Assembly: GCF_014773395.1 (NCBI RefSeq)
Contig: NZ_JACXAF010000008.1
Location: 1-64,000, forward strand
Source of the DNA: Neiella litorisoli
GTDB lineage: Bacteria; Pseudomonadota; Gammaproteobacteria; Enterobacterales; Neiellaceae
DNA: 64,000 nt
Reading direction: 5' to 3'
Shown here: positions 18,689 to 28,738 of the stretch, piece after piece
How the letters are laid out: each line of letters begins with the position of its first letter
Numbering within the stretch: position 1 is the first letter of the stretch
Translations under genes and position numbers: made by a program
The notes under the pieces: model-generated
What the model was told of the DNA's origin: nothing
The model's database searches: none
The model's input: the letters and a program-made list of their open reading frames with translations, nothing else

Positions 18689-19326
18689 TGCATTGGGAGC
18701 TAGTTGGCGCGATCTGCTGGCTCTCCTTGCTGTTATGGCAACAGCCAGCCTCCTGTTGGCGGCGATTAACATCATCGCCGTTCACTTCAAAAGCCTTCGC
18801 CGCCAGTTTAGCTTTACTCGCAGTCTTGTGGCAGTTCGACATCGAACTGGTTGCAGGCTTATCGCTGCATTTTCTGCTGGTCACGTCAGCGGCTCTGATC
18901 TTAGGTTTTCGATTAGCTTGCTGGGCCACCAGCGGCGCGCTGTTGTTACTCGCTTTTGTCGGCCTGATGGATTGGCCCTCGTTAGCTCAAGAGTGGCTGT
19001 TCCAAGTTTTACCAGCCCTTGTCGTAAGCTACGGCCTGTTACTGGTAAGTCGAAAATACCTCCCCCGCCACTTATTCGTGTTTATTTTCGTCAACAGCTT
19101 CCTCGCCGCGGCATTGGCGATTGCGCTGAGCATTTATTTACAAGCGGGATGGTTTGGATGGACAGGCCAGTTCAGCGAACAACAAATCGATCATTACTTG
19201 CTTCGGATGCTGCCGCTCATGCTTTTTCCTGAAGCGCTATTAAATGGCATGCTGATGACCTTGCTAGTGGTGTACAAGCCTGACTATGTGTACACCTTTA
19301 GCGATTGGGATTATTTACGCAATTAG
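18688..19326 (+). CDS. energy-coupling-factor-type permease (COG3235, CbiM-like)
   Basis: A 212-residue membrane protein with about six hydrophobic segments, ending in a conserved LLNGMLMTLLVVYKPDYVYTF segment. The overall pattern (an LPxHLFVFIFVNSFLAAAL-type helix and a C-terminal NGM loop) fits the small COG3235 group annotated as ECF transporter permease components, related to CbiM/CbiN-type S-units for cobalt, nickel or vitamins. The substrate is unknown. The start ATG overlaps the pflA stop in TAATG, so it is coupled to pflA. The stop overlaps the convergent yfbV stop. Confidence 0.65.
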   Translation: MHWELVGAICWLSLLLWQQPASCWRRLTSSPFTSKAFAASLALLAVLWQFDIELVAGLSLHFLLVTSAALILGFRLACWATSGALLLLAFVGLMDWPSLAQEWLFQVLPALVVSYGLLLVSRKYLPRHLFVFIFVNSFLAAALAIALSIYLQAGWFGWTGQFSEQQIDHYLLRMLPLMLFPEALLNGMLMTLLVVYKPDYVYTFSDWDYLRN

Positions 19327-19763
19327 CGGTCGCTTTTGATGAACTGCTCCAGCTTTTCGAAAGCGTGCTTCAAGGTTACCGCCAAATCATAAAACTTCGG
19401 AGCACTGGCAACTTTCGGCACTTGTTGGCAACCCTGCTCGGCCATCGACTGATGCAAATCCCGATACCAGCTCCGCAAGCCTGGTGGCAATGGTGACTGT
19501 GAGCGCTTGCCGAGCCAGTACAAACCTTGCAATGGTAAGCTCAACATCAGTAGTGCCGAGGCGATTGCCGATGGCACCATGTCGGTCAGTCCCATCGCTA
19601 TCGGCATCGACACCGTTAACACCGCAAACAAAGGGATCCAAAGCTGCGCTTTACGTGTCAGGTCAATAATGCGGTTTTCCGGCATAAGGACAGCCAGCTC
19701 AGCACGCATTGGCCACGCCCGCATGTAGTCCTGACCATCAACAAAAACTTGAGTAATTTTCAT
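19323..19763 (-). CDS. yfbV: UPF0208 membrane protein YfbV
   Basis: The product is about 146 residues with two transmembrane segments (about 40-85). It carries the UPF0208 signatures GQDYMRAWPM, ENRIIDLTRKAQLW and LSLPLQGLYWLGKRSQSPLPPGL. YfbV lies next to ackA-pta in many gammaproteobacteria, as it does here, where it is divergent from ackA. In E. coli it has been linked to keeping MatP effects away from the replication origin half; whether that holds here is unknown. The start at 19763 (MKITQVF) matches the family N-terminus; a frame open to 19793 adds 10 residues. Its stop overlaps that of the convergent permease. Confidence 0.88.
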   Translation of the reverse strand: MKITQVFVDGQDYMRAWPMRAELAVLMPENRIIDLTRKAQLWIPLFAVLTVSMPIAMGLTDMVPSAIASALLMLSLPLQGLYWLGKRSQSPLPPGLRSWYRDLHQSMAEQGCQQVPKVASAPKFYDLAVTLKHAFEKLEQFIKSDR

Positions 19764-19891
19764 GCCACCACCATCGACCCGTCTACCCTTCATAAATAGC
19801 GTTCACTTTGAGCTATTTCAAGCTAACTTTACGAGTTTTCCATGAGTTGAGATCTTCGACACTCGAAGAAAATGAAAGTTTCCAACAAAAG

Positions 19892-19905
19892 TTGATATAG
19901 ATTAA
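19892..19905. promoter_or_regulatory. FNR-like box upstream of ackA
   Basis: The sequence ttgatatagattaa matches TTGAT-N4-ATCAA with one mismatch. It lies in the 303-nt region between divergent yfbV and ackA, 162 nt before ackA. It is consistent with anaerobic control of acetate production. Confidence 0.5.
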
Positions 19906-20066
19906 GTCTTAAACATGGAAAAATCGGTAAAAAAATTACAAAATTACAACCTGATCCTCTAAATGACTTCTTTCGGGTAAAAGAGGCCAGTTTTGGCTAC
20001 TCTTTACACAACTTTTAGCGGCATCTTCTATTACTTCCTACATCGTACAAAAGGATACGTTTCGCC

Positions 20067-21263
20067 ATGCAAAGTAAGCTCGTTCTGGTTCTTAACTGCG
20101 GCAGCTCTTCTCTTAAATTCGCCCTGATTGACTCACAAAATGGTGATGAGCACTTAAGCGGCTTAGCTGAATGTCTAAGTCTTCTTGAAGCCAGCATTAT
20201 TTGGAAACTGAATGGTGAAAAAATTCAGGAAGATTTAGGTGCAGGTGCCGCCCACCGCGAAGCGCTCGAGCGCTTGGTGAAACTGATTCAAGACGAAGGC
20301 TTCAATGATCAGATTGTTGCTGTCGGTCACCGTGTTGTTCATGGTGGTGAAAACTTCACCGCTTCTGCTTTGATTACTCCAGAAGTTGTTAAAGGCATTG
20401 AAGATTGTGCCACTCTGGCACCACTGCACAACCCAGCTCACTTGATTGGTATTCGTGCAGCTCAAGCGGCCTTCCCGTCATTACCACAAACTGCGGTGTT
20501 CGACACAGCATTCCACCAAACGATGCCAGAAAATGCCTACCTGTACGCTCTGCCATACAAGCTATACAAGCAGCACGGTGTTCGCCGCTACGGTATGCAT
20601 GGTACTAGCCACTTATACGTGAGCCGAAAAGCGGCTGAGATGTTGGGCCAAGACGTTGCCGAGACCAACGTTATTGTTGCTCACCTAGGTAACGGTTCTT
20701 CAATCTGCGCGGTTAAAGATGGTAAGTCAGTCGATACCTCAATGGGAATGACGCCACTTGAAGGTGTGGTGATGGGAACTCGTTCTGGCGATTTCGATCC
20801 AGCAATCATCTTCCACTTGGTCGACAAATTGGGTTACTCACTGGATGAAGTGAACACCATGGTTCATAAGCAAAGTGGCCTGTTGGGTTTGAGCGAACAA
20901 TCAAGTGACTGCCGCTTCATCGAAGAAGGTATGGAAGAAGGTAAACCTGAATCAATCCGTGCTCACAGCGTGATGTGTTACCGCTTGGCGAAGCAAATTG
21001 CCGCTTATGCTGCCGCACTGCCACGCATTGATGCGATCGTATTTACCGGCGGTATCGGCGAGAACTCGGCCAATACCCGTAAAGAAGTCATTGAGCGCTT
21101 AGGTGTATTCGGGCTGAAACTGGATGAGCAAAGTAACCTTGACGCTCGTTTCGGTAACGACGGCTGCATCACGACTGCCGATAGCAACTTTAAAGCGTTG
21201 GTGATCCCAACCAACGAAGAGTGGATTATCGCTCAGGATAGCGCTCGTCTAGCTGGCGTATAA
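20067..21263 (+). CDS. ackA: acetate kinase
   Basis: AckA converts acetyl phosphate and ADP to acetate and ATP, the energy-yielding last step of acetate fermentation. The 398-residue product shows [16 protein letters not shown] at the N-terminus, RVVHGGENF, the signature [31 protein letters not shown] and FTGGIGENS, all typical of the ASKHA fold. AAGGA precedes the start. It forms an operon with pta 30 nt downstream. Codon bias is high. An FNR-like box lies in the upstream region. Confidence 0.98.
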   Translation: MQSKLVLVLNCGSSSLKFALIDSQNGDEHLSGLAECLSLLEASIIWKLNGEKIQEDLGAGAAHREALERLVKLIQDEGFNDQIVAVGHRVVHGGENFTASALITPEVVKGIEDCATLAPLHNPAHLIGIRAAQAAFPSLPQTAVFDTAFHQTMPENAYLYALPYKLYKQHGVRRYGMHGTSHLYVSRKAAEMLGQDVAETNVIVAHLGNGSSICAVKDGKSVDTSMGMTPLEGVVMGTRSGDFDPAIIFHLVDKLGYSLDEVNTMVHKQSGLLGLSEQSSDCRFIEEGMEEGKPESIRAHSVMCYRLAKQIAAYAAALPRIDAIVFTGGIGENSANTRKEVIERLGVFGLKLDEQSNLDARFGNDGCITTADSNFKALVIPTNEEWIIAQDSARLAGV

Positions 21264-21293
21264 ACAAAAAGAACAATATAGAGGTATATAACC

Positions 21294-23453
21294 GTGCAAC
21301 GTACAATCATGCTGATCCCAATCGGCGAAGGCGTTGGTTTAACCACCATCAGCCTTGGTTTGCTTCATGCATTCCAGCGTTTGGGTTTATCCAGCACATT
21401 TTTCAAGCCTGTCGGCCAGCCTCGTCCTGGCTACGAAGGCCCAGAACTGTCGACGCGCATTGTTTCCAATGCCACTGGTATTCCAGTCATTGACTCAATC
21501 CCGTTGGAAATGGCCGAAGGTTTAGTCAGCGGCGACAAAAAAGACATCCTGCTCGAAGACATTGTCGAGCGCTATCAGCGCGATTGCTCTGAAGGTGAAG
21601 TGGTTATTGTTGAAGGCTTAGTACCGACTCGCCGTCACACATACGCCACTCGCCTGAACTTTGAAATTGCAACCGCATTAAATGCCGATATCGTTTTTGT
21701 CACCATCCCAGGTGGCGACAAAGCCAAAGATTTGAAAGAGCGCGTTGAGATCACCTATAACAACTTAGGTGGTAGTAAAAACAAACGTCTTCTCGGCGTT
21801 ATCGTCAACAAAGTTGGCGCGCCGGTCGACGAGATTGGCCGCAACCGCCCAGATCTGTCTGAAATGTTCGATGAACATGAAGCGACCTTGTCTGCCAACA
21901 TCGATAAGATTAAGTCTGCGTTTAGTCGCTCGAAAGTACCGCTGTTGGGTTGTATTCCGTGGAACTTCGATCTGATTGCTCCTCGAGTTTCGGATTTGGC
22001 GGAACACCTTGATGCCAAATACCTCAATAAAGGACAAGCCGATACTCGCCGTCTGCGCAGCGTGACGTTCTGTGCGCGCAGCATTCCAAACATGGTTGAA
22101 CACTTTAAGCCTGGCTCGCTACTGGTTAGCTCTGCGGACCGCTATGACGTTGTTGTCGCCGCTTGTTTGGCCGCCATGAATGGCGTTGAGATCGGTGCAT
22201 TGCTGCTGACCGGTGGTTACGAAACCAATCCTTATGTGATGGATCTGTGTAAGCAAGCGTTCGACAGCGGCTTACCGGTGATGATGATCAACACCAATAC
22301 ATGGCAAACGTCGCTAAGCCTGCAGAACTTCAATCTCGAACTGCCGATTGACGATGCTGAGCGTCTTCATTTAGTCCAAGAGCACGCGGCTCAGTACATC
22401 CACAACAAGTGGTTGATGGAGCTGATGGATGGCGTTGAAGGAACGCGCAAACTATCACCACCAGCCTTCCGTTATGAGCTGACTGAGCTTGCTCGTCGTG
22501 CCAACAAACGTATCGTTCTGCCAGAAGGTGACGAGCCACGCACCATTCGCGCTGCCGCCATCTGTGCTGAGCGCGGTATTGCCCGTCCAGTGCTGCTGGG
22601 TAGCCCTGCTGAAATCAATCGTGTTGCAGAGCAGCAAGGTGTGGTACTGCCACCAAGTGTCGAGATCCTCGATCCAATGGCGATTCTAGAAAGCTACGTG
22701 GCGCCAATGGTCGAGTTGCGTAAGCACAAAGGCCTAGAAGAAGTGGTTGCTCGCGAACACTTAGAAGACACCGTTGTTCTTGGCACCATGATGCTGCAAA
22801 TGGGAGACGTCGACGGGCTGGTTTCTGGCGCTGTGAACACCACCGCCAATACCATTCGTCCTGCGCTGCAGTTGATTAAAACGGCGCCTAGCTCATCGCT
22901 CGTTTCGTCAATCTTCTTCATGCTACTGCCGGACCAAGTATTGGTTTATGGTGACTGCGCCATTAACCCAGATCCAAATGCTGAGCAGCTCGCAGAGATT
23001 GCCATTCAATCGGCAGAATCCGCTCTGGCCTTTGGTATTGATCCGAAAGTGGCGATGATCAGCTACTCAACCGGTACCAGTGGCACCGGCTCTGATGTCG
23101 ATAAAGTGCGCGAAGCCACGCGCATTGCGCAAGAGCGTCGCCCTGATCTGATTATTGATGGCCCGCTGCAGTACGATGCTGCAGTGATGGAAAACGTGGC
23201 AGCCAGCAAAGCGCCAAATAGCCCTGTTGCAGGTAAAGCAACGGTGTTCATTTTCCCTGATTTGAATACCGGTAATACCACGTACAAAGCCGTTCAGCGT
23301 TCCGCTGACTTGATTAGTATTGGTCCAATGCTGCAGGGTCTCAACAAGCCAGTAAACGACCTATCGCGTGGCGCATTGGTTGAAGACATCGTCTACACCA
23401 TTGCGCTGACAGCGATTCAAGCAACGCAAATGGAAGCCAGTGCCAAGGCTTAA
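21294..23453 (+). CDS. pta: phosphate acetyltransferase (long form)
   Basis: Pta makes acetyl phosphate from acetyl-CoA. The 719-residue product is the long, multi-domain form. An N-terminal P-loop-like domain ([15 protein letters not shown]) comes first, then a central DRTGG-type domain. The C-terminal catalytic phosphotransacetylase domain (from about 390) has [34 protein letters not shown] and [16 protein letters not shown]. The start is GTG with GAGGT about 8 nt upstream. It follows ackA by 30 nt and overlaps the next gene by 14 nt. Confidence 0.98.
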   Translation: MQRTIMLIPIGEGVGLTTISLGLLHAFQRLGLSSTFFKPVGQPRPGYEGPELSTRIVSNATGIPVIDSIPLEMAEGLVSGDKKDILLEDIVERYQRDCSEGEVVIVEGLVPTRRHTYATRLNFEIATALNADIVFVTIPGGDKAKDLKERVEITYNNLGGSKNKRLLGVIVNKVGAPVDEIGRNRPDLSEMFDEHEATLSANIDKIKSAFSRSKVPLLGCIPWNFDLIAPRVSDLAEHLDAKYLNKGQADTRRLRSVTFCARSIPNMVEHFKPGSLLVSSADRYDVVVAACLAAMNGVEIGALLLTGGYETNPYVMDLCKQAFDSGLPVMMINTNTWQTSLSLQNFNLELPIDDAERLHLVQEHAAQYIHNKWLMELMDGVEGTRKLSPPAFRYELTELARRANKRIVLPEGDEPRTIRAAAICAERGIARPVLLGSPAEINRVAEQQGVVLPPSVEILDPMAILESYVAPMVELRKHKGLEEVVAREHLEDTVVLGTMMLQMGDVDGLVSGAVNTTANTIRPALQLIKTAPSSSLVSSIFFMLLPDQVLVYGDCAINPDPNAEQLAEIAIQSAESALAFGIDPKVAMISYSTGTSGTGSDVDKVREATRIAQERRPDLIIDGPLQYDAAVMENVAASKAPNSPVAGKATVFIFPDLNTGNTTYKAVQRSADLISIGPMLQGLNKPVNDLSRGALVEDIVYTIALTAIQATQMEASAKA

Positions 23454-23913
23454 TCTTGCTGCACTTGAACTGAAAGTGCCACCTGTGTTGCAGGTGGCCA
23501 TTACTGCTGGGCTGATCACCATAAGCCCAGCATCCAACCTCGCTTTTCCTCACCAACCTCTGTGGTCAACTTTGGCCATTGCCTGCGCCATTGTCGGCTT
23601 TGTTATTGCCATCAGTGGCGTCCGTCAATTCCGCCAGCACCAAACAACTGTTAATCCGCTAGCACCAGAGCAAGCCTCGTTACTGGTTACCTCGGCGATC
23701 TACCGCTATACGCGTAATCCCATGTATTTAGGTATGTTGATCGCTTTGCTTGGCTGGTCAGCTTGGTGGTTGCAGCCACTTGGCGTTATCATCAGCCTTC
23801 TGTTTATGCTGTACATGACACGCTTCCAAATCTTGCCGGAAGAACGCGCACTGGCCGCCCAATTTGGCCCGCAATTCAGCGCATACACTCAGCAAACCAG
23901 ACGCTGGTTCTGA
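23440..23913 (+). CDS. isoprenylcysteine/phospholipid methyltransferase-family membrane protein
   Basis: The 157-residue membrane protein has about four hydrophobic segments. It carries the ICMT/PEMT family signature [14 protein letters not shown] followed by [28 protein letters not shown], the SAM-binding half. Bacterial members are mostly uncharacterised methyltransferases. The start is uncertain: a GTG at 23440 lies inside the end of pta (14-nt overlap), which suggests translational coupling; family members usually begin close to the [10 protein letters not shown] segment. It is part of the ackA-pta transcription unit. Confidence 0.75.
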   Translation: MPRLNLAALELKVPPVLQVAITAGLITISPASNLAFPHQPLWSTLAIACAIVGFVIAISGVRQFRQHQTTVNPLAPEQASLLVTSAIYRYTRNPMYLGMLIALLGWSAWWLQPLGVIISLLFMLYMTRFQILPEERALAAQFGPQFSAYTQQTRRWF

Positions 23914-24014
23914 TTGATCAGCAGATCTTGCATTTAATGTTTGAATTTCTTGTATAATTGGCGGTCGGCCTTGGTTTGCCGATCTTCTGTTAGTTATTGA
24001 TTACCGAGTACATC

Positions 24015-24902
24015 ATGGAACGAGTACCTGTTAGCTTGCTGTTAGAGCAAGGGCCTATGCTGAAGTCTTTTGCTGGCGTTATCGGCAGAGAGTTAGTGCC
24101 CTTCACTATCGCCAATAAAAACCCTCAGGCATTTGCCGAATTAGAAGCCGAGCTGGCGATCCCCAGTGAACGCTTGGTTAACCACTACATGGAATGGGCT
24201 GGATGCGACAAAGGCCGCTACAGCGCCAGCATCCCAACCCACATTTTCTTCCAGTTAGCGATGCCGCTGTGTATTAAGCAGTTGGCTCAATCGCGCTATC
24301 GTTTGAGTAAAGTCATCAATCAAGGCTGCCGGATGACGGTGATCAAACCGATCCCATGGGAAACGCCAGTGACGGCCAAGGTCTCCGTCAGCTCGATCAG
24401 AGAAGTGCCGGGAAAAGCCCGAGTCACTCAGAACATCGGGATTTATTACGATGATGAATTAGCGGCAGAGCTGCAAGTGCACACGTTGTTCCCGCTGAGT
24501 ATCGCCAGCAAAAGACGCCATAAAGAGCCTGAAGTACAGCAGTCATTCAGTGTGATCGGTCATTGGAGCTCAAGCGATCATGATGGCCGCGACTTTGCCC
24601 TGTTAAGTGGCGACTTTAATCCGATTCATTGGAGCCGATGGATCGGTAAAATGTCGCCCTTCGGCACTCGGGTATTGCATGGCATGGGCACCTTTATTCG
24701 CAGCATTGAGGTGTTACAAAACAACCTGCAAGCCAATATCAGTGATATTGATGCTCGCTTTACCGCACCATTAAAACTGCCCGGCGGGGTTAATACCTTG
24801 CTCCATCAACTTGATTCCTCGGCAGCCCATCAGCAGCGGGTACCATTGCGCTTAGAAGACGAAAATGGCCGCCTGTTGATGCTCGGTAGTTATCGTCTTT
24901 AA
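24015..24902 (+). CDS. MaoC-like acyl dehydratase (hot-dog fold)
   Basis: The product is 295 residues. The C-terminal half carries the MaoC/hydratase-2 pattern: FALLSGDFNPIHWS, with the Asp and His of the usual D-x-N-P-x-H active site, then FGTRVLHGMGTF and ISDIDARFTAPLKLPGG. The N-terminal half (to about residue 150) looks like a degenerate second hot-dog domain, as in double-hot-dog dehydratases. Substrate is unknown; 3-hydroxyacyl-CoA or -ACP is likely. The ATG at 24015 was preferred over an upstream in-frame TTG. A -10-like TATAAT lies at about 23953-23958. It is convergent with fumarase. Confidence 0.75.
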   Translation: MERVPVSLLLEQGPMLKSFAGVIGRELVPFTIANKNPQAFAELEAELAIPSERLVNHYMEWAGCDKGRYSASIPTHIFFQLAMPLCIKQLAQSRYRLSKVINQGCRMTVIKPIPWETPVTAKVSVSSIREVPGKARVTQNIGIYYDDELAAELQVHTLFPLSIASKRRHKEPEVQQSFSVIGHWSSSDHDGRDFALLSGDFNPIHWSRWIGKMSPFGTRVLHGMGTFIRSIEVLQNNLQANISDIDARFTAPLKLPGGVNTLLHQLDSSAAHQQRVPLRLEDENGRLLMLGSYRL

Positions 24903-24919
24903 CCGCCCTTCACAATCAA

Positions 24920-24951
24920 CAAGGCCCCTGTATGTTCATACAAGGGCCTTG
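24920..24951. terminator. hairpin between convergent MaoC-like and fumarase genes
   Basis: The long arms caaggcccctgtatg and catacaagggccttg pair with one mismatch around a minimal loop. T-runs are poor on both sides, so termination efficiency is uncertain, but position and symmetry fit a shared transcript end. Confidence 0.55.
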
Positions 24952-24975
24952 TAGTTAACGCAGCTGCAACGCAGA

Positions 24976-26505
24976 TCAGGATTCGCTTAAAGCAGCATCT
25001 AAATCTTCAATTTTCGCTTTCCACAGCGCCGGACCACGTACGTGGGCGTTGTCACCCGTGCTATCGACCGCAACGGTGACCGGCATGTCTTCAACCTCAA
25101 ACTCATAGATTGCTTCCATACCCAAGTCTTCAAAGGCCACCACTTTGGCTTTCTTAATGGCCTTCGCCACCAAATACGCCGCTCCGCCAACCGCCATCAA
25201 GTAAACGGCTTGGTGGTTCTTAATGCTCTCGACTGCCGCCGGACCACGCTCGGCCTTGCCAATCATGCCGATTAAGCCAGTTTCAGCCAGCATCATGTCG
25301 GTGAATTTATCCATCCGAGTCGACGTTGTCGGGCCTGCCGGACCGACAGCCTCATTGCCCACTGCATCAACCGGACCGACGTAATAGATGAACTTATTGG
25401 TGAAATCGACGCCTTCAGGCAGCCCCTCGCCCTTGCTGAGCATCTCTTGGATGCGTTTATGAGCCGCATCTCGGCCAGTTAAAATAGTACCGCTGAGCAG
25501 CACTGTTTCACCGGTTTTCCATTCTTGAATATCCGCTTTGCTGATCTCATTCAGATTCACCCGACGCACGCTATCTCCAACTTCCCAAGTCACCTCAGGC
25601 CAATCGGAAACGTTGGGCGCTTTCAGTTCTGCTGGACCAGAGCCATCAAGGTGGAAGTGAACGTGACGGGTCGCGGCACAGTTTGGGATCAGACACACCG
25701 GCTTCGAGGCGGCGTGAGTTGGCGCTGTTTTAACTTTGACATCAACCACAGTCGTGAGGCCGCCAAGGCCCTGTGCGCCAATGCCTAACTTGTTTGCCTT
25801 GTCATACAAATCGAGGCGCAGTTGCTCATCAGCATTGTCAGCACCCTTGGCAATCAGTTCATGAATATCAACCGGATCCATCAGCGATTCTTTGGCTAGT
25901 ACGGCCGCCTTTTCTGCCGTACCGCCGATGCCAATACCGATCATGCCTGGTGGGCACCAGCCCGCGCCCATGGTTGGCAAGGTTTTCAACACCCACTCGA
26001 CAACGTCATCTGACGGATTCAGCATCACCATCTTGCTTTTGTTTTCCGAGCCGCCGCCTTTGGCAGCAATCATGACTTCCACTTGGTCGCCGGCGACCAA
26101 CTCGGTGTGAACCACCGCAGGGGTGTTGTCTTTGGTATTGATGCGCTTGCCATTGGGGTCGGCAACAATCGAGGCACGCAATGGGTTATCTGGGTTGTTG
26201 TAGGCTCGGCGGGTCCCTTCATCAATCATTTCTTGCAGTGTTAAGTCGCCATCCCACTGCACTTTCATCCCGACTTTGACAAAACAAGTGACGATACCAG
26301 TGTCCTGACAAATTGGCCGCCGACCTTCAGCTGACATCCGGCTATTAATGAGAATTTGTGCAATGGCGTCTTTGGCCGCCTGCGATTGTTCTTTTTCGTA
26401 GGCTTCAGCAAGGGCATTGACGAAATCAAGAGGATGGTAATAACTGATGTATTGCAACGCATCTGCGACGCTGTCAATCAGATCGTCTTGGCGAATGATG
26501 GTCAT
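24976..26505 (-). CDS. class I fumarate hydratase (iron-sulfur)
   Basis: Catalyses fumarate to malate interconversion with an oxygen-sensitive [4Fe-4S] cluster. The 509-residue product is the single-chain class I type. Its N-terminal (alpha) part has RRPICQDTG and GGGSENKSKM. IPNCAATRHVHF follows in the centre. The C-terminal (beta) part has GPTTSTRMDKF and FEDLGMEAIYEFEVEDMPVTVAVDS. Cysteines in these contexts are cluster ligands in the family. It is about 40 residues shorter than E. coli FumA, as is common in marine gammaproteobacteria. It is divergent from pabB. Confidence 0.95.
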   Translation of the reverse strand: MTIIRQDDLIDSVADALQYISYYHPLDFVNALAEAYEKEQSQAAKDAIAQILINSRMSAEGRRPICQDTGIVTCFVKVGMKVQWDGDLTLQEMIDEGTRRAYNNPDNPLRASIVADPNGKRINTKDNTPAVVHTELVAGDQVEVMIAAKGGGSENKSKMVMLNPSDDVVEWVLKTLPTMGAGWCPPGMIGIGIGGTAEKAAVLAKESLMDPVDIHELIAKGADNADEQLRLDLYDKANKLGIGAQGLGGLTTVVDVKVKTAPTHAASKPVCLIPNCAATRHVHFHLDGSGPAELKAPNVSDWPEVTWEVGDSVRRVNLNEISKADIQEWKTGETVLLSGTILTGRDAAHKRIQEMLSKGEGLPEGVDFTNKFIYYVGPVDAVGNEAVGPAGPTTSTRMDKFTDMMLAETGLIGMIGKAERGPAAVESIKNHQAVYLMAVGGAAYLVAKAIKKAKVVAFEDLGMEAIYEFEVEDMPVTVAVDSTGDNAHVRGPALWKAKIEDLDAALSES

Positions 26506-26624
26506 TGTTATCTCCGTGGACCAGTTGCTCTGGTCCCATTTTGTTTTTAGAGGGTATAGATGTTTTTCACGTTGGCGCTATGATAACCTCCGCCACCCGT
26601 TGCTACCAGCGGGTAAGTCAATAA

Positions 26625-28031
26625 TTGGAGAACAGATTTTTGCATCAGCGCCGTGGCTCAATTGAACGTTTGGACTGGCACCAATTTGGTGATCCAGAAG
26701 CAATCGCGCGACGCTTTTACCAGCAACCGGATTTCATCTGGCTTGATTCGGCCAGCAAGCATCACGTCAACAGCCGTCACCATATTCTGGCTTGGGCGCC
26801 GCGCTTAAAACTGCTCACCGAGCAGGGCCAAACCAAGCTCGTCGGCCAACCCCAAGAATCTGCCACTTTATCCGAATCTGACCTGCAATCACCGTTTGCC
26901 GCCATGCGGCAGCTGGCGCAACAACTTCATTGGCAACCAGCAACCGACAACCCAGCAGGCTTTGATGGCGGCTGGCTTGGCTTTTGGGGCTACGATTTAG
27001 GCCGATACCTCGAGCGATTACCCAATCAGGCACAAGCTGACATTGATTTCCCCGACATGGCCGTGGGGTGGTATGAAGCTGCGTTGATCATTGATCAAAC
27101 CAAGCAGCAGGCTTATCTGATCGGAGAGCGTCACGCCTGTCATCATTTCAAGCAGCAACTTGAGCAATCGATACCTGAGCCTGCGCCTACGCCATTTAAG
27201 TTGGTTGCGCCATGGTCATCCAATATGTCTCACGCCCAATACAGCGACAAATTTGATGCCGTTCAGAATTACCTGCTGGCTGGCGATTGCTACCAAGTGA
27301 ATTTGGCTCAGCGCCACCAAAGCCAGTTCCAAGGCGAACCATTCAGTGCCTATCTAGCGCTTCGGCAACATAACGCGGGGCCATTTTCAGCCTACATCAA
27401 TAACAGCAAGGGCCAAGTGCTGAGCTTGTCACCCGAGCGCTTCATCGAATGCCAGCAGCTGCGCATTGAGACCAAACCGATTAAAGGTACTCGACCGAGG
27501 GGCCATGACGCAATCAGCGACACCAAGCAAGCTCAGGCGCTGCAGTCCGCAGAGAAAGATCGCGCAGAAAATCTGATGATCGTTGACTTATTGCGCAATG
27601 ATGTCAGCAAAGTGGCCGCTCCGGGCAGTGTTGAAGTCCCGGTTCTATTTGGCATCGAGAGCTTTCCGTCAGTCCATCACATGGTGTCAACGGTCACCGC
27701 GCAATTGTCAGAGCACCACGATGTCTATGATTTACTTGAGGGCGCCTTTCCCGGCGGCTCGATTACCGGCGCACCGAAAATTCGGGCAATGGAAATTATT
27801 GACGAGTTAGAGCCACACCGGCGCAATATTTATTGCGGCTCAATCGGCTATATTTCAGTATCAGAGCAAATGGATACCAGTATTACCATTCGGACATTAC
27901 TGTGTGACAACAGTCAGCGCATTTTCTGCTGGGCCGGTGGCGGTTTGGTTGCCGACTCAGAATGTTCAGCGGAATATCAGGAAACCCATGATAAGGTGAG
28001 CCGGATTTTACCTTTGCTGAATGATTTATGA
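26625..28031 (+). CDS. pabB: aminodeoxychorismate synthase component I
   Basis: PabB aminates chorismate to 4-amino-4-deoxychorismate for folate synthesis. The protein is about 463-468 residues. The chorismate-binding C-terminal half has SPERFIECQQLRIETKPIKGTRPRG, EKDRAENLMIVDLLRNDVSKV, FPGGSITGAPKIRAMEIIDELE and YCGSIGYIS. It lacks a fused glutamine amidotransferase, and pabA is not in the window. The start is ambiguous: the frame opens with TTG at 26625, but a TTG at 26640 has GGAG 8-9 nt upstream. It overlaps nudL by 4 nt (ATGA), so both are translated from one mRNA. Confidence 0.93.
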   Translation: MENRFLHQRRGSIERLDWHQFGDPEAIARRFYQQPDFIWLDSASKHHVNSRHHILAWAPRLKLLTEQGQTKLVGQPQESATLSESDLQSPFAAMRQLAQQLHWQPATDNPAGFDGGWLGFWGYDLGRYLERLPNQAQADIDFPDMAVGWYEAALIIDQTKQQAYLIGERHACHHFKQQLEQSIPEPAPTPFKLVAPWSSNMSHAQYSDKFDAVQNYLLAGDCYQVNLAQRHQSQFQGEPFSAYLALRQHNAGPFSAYINNSKGQVLSLSPERFIECQQLRIETKPIKGTRPRGHDAISDTKQAQALQSAEKDRAENLMIVDLLRNDVSKVAAPGSVEVPVLFGIESFPSVHHMVSTVTAQLSEHHDVYDLLEGAFPGGSITGAPKIRAMEIIDELEPHRRNIYCGSIGYISVSEQMDTSITIRTLLCDNSQRIFCWAGGGLVADSECSAEYQETHDKVSRILPLLNDL

Positions 28032-28618
28032 TGACAGCGAATCGACAGCAGTTCCTAACTCGGTTTAGTTTGCAACCCTTGCAAATTGATGACCACAAAG
28101 CCAGCTATCAGCATGAAGCCGCTGTCGTGATCCCGCTATTCGAGCGTCAGCAACAATTGCACGTGTTGTTTACCCAGCGCGCCGAGCACCTGCGCCACCA
28201 CGGCGGCCAAGTGAGCTTTCCAGGCGGTCGGCATGACCTCGATGATCACGATCTGCAGGCTACCGCATGGCGCGAATGCAGTGAAGAAATTGGCGTGCAA
28301 CCGGATTCGGTTTGGGGCCAACTGCCGGTTTATGTATCGAACAGTGGCTTTTCCGTGACGCCATTTCTGGGCTGGTTCGAACAACCTCCCGAGCCCTCAC
28401 CTAACCCTGATGAAGTCGATTTTACATTTTCAGTGCCGCTGAATTATTTAATGGATCCGAGTAACCATTATCGCTACACGGTCAGACGTAATCAGCGCCA
28501 ACTGGACGTCTACTGGATCCCGTGGAATGGCAGTTTTATCTGGGGCGTTACCGCCGGCATCATCCACAACCTCTACAGTCACCTGTACCGTCTACCCGGC
28601 AACGCCGAGCGCGACTGA
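28028..28618 (+). CDS. nudL: CoA pyrophosphatase, Nudix family
   Basis: The 196-residue Nudix hydrolase has the variant Nudix box of the CoA-specific group, FPGGRHDLDDHDLQATAWRE followed by SEEIGV. It also has the UPF0035-type stretch VTPFLGWF and the C-terminal IWGVTAGIIHNL. These enzymes split CoA or acyl-CoA into 4'-phosphopantetheine and 3',5'-ADP. The start overlaps the pabB stop in ATGA, and pabB-nudL adjacency is common in gammaproteobacteria. It is followed by the sdaA promoter region. Confidence 0.9.
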   Translation: MMTANRQQFLTRFSLQPLQIDDHKASYQHEAAVVIPLFERQQQLHVLFTQRAEHLRHHGGQVSFPGGRHDLDDHDLQATAWRECSEEIGVQPDSVWGQLPVYVSNSGFSVTPFLGWFEQPPEPSPNPDEVDFTFSVPLNYLMDPSNHYRYTVRRNQRQLDVYWIPWNGSFIWGVTAGIIHNLYSHLYRLPGNAERD

Positions 28619-28738
28619 CAACATTTGTTGCCAATCGCCAGCAATAACCTTCTGCCATCACAACTCGCCTGATTCTGACTCAACAGGTTAGTATGCACGT
28701 ACGTAATTTAGCTTCACGACAACTGGATCAGAAACCCT

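Noticed and set aside
18693-19232. 179-codon frame overlapping the ECF permease
   Set aside because: The other frame gives clean transmembrane helices and is coupled to pflA; this one is Arg/Ser-rich noise.
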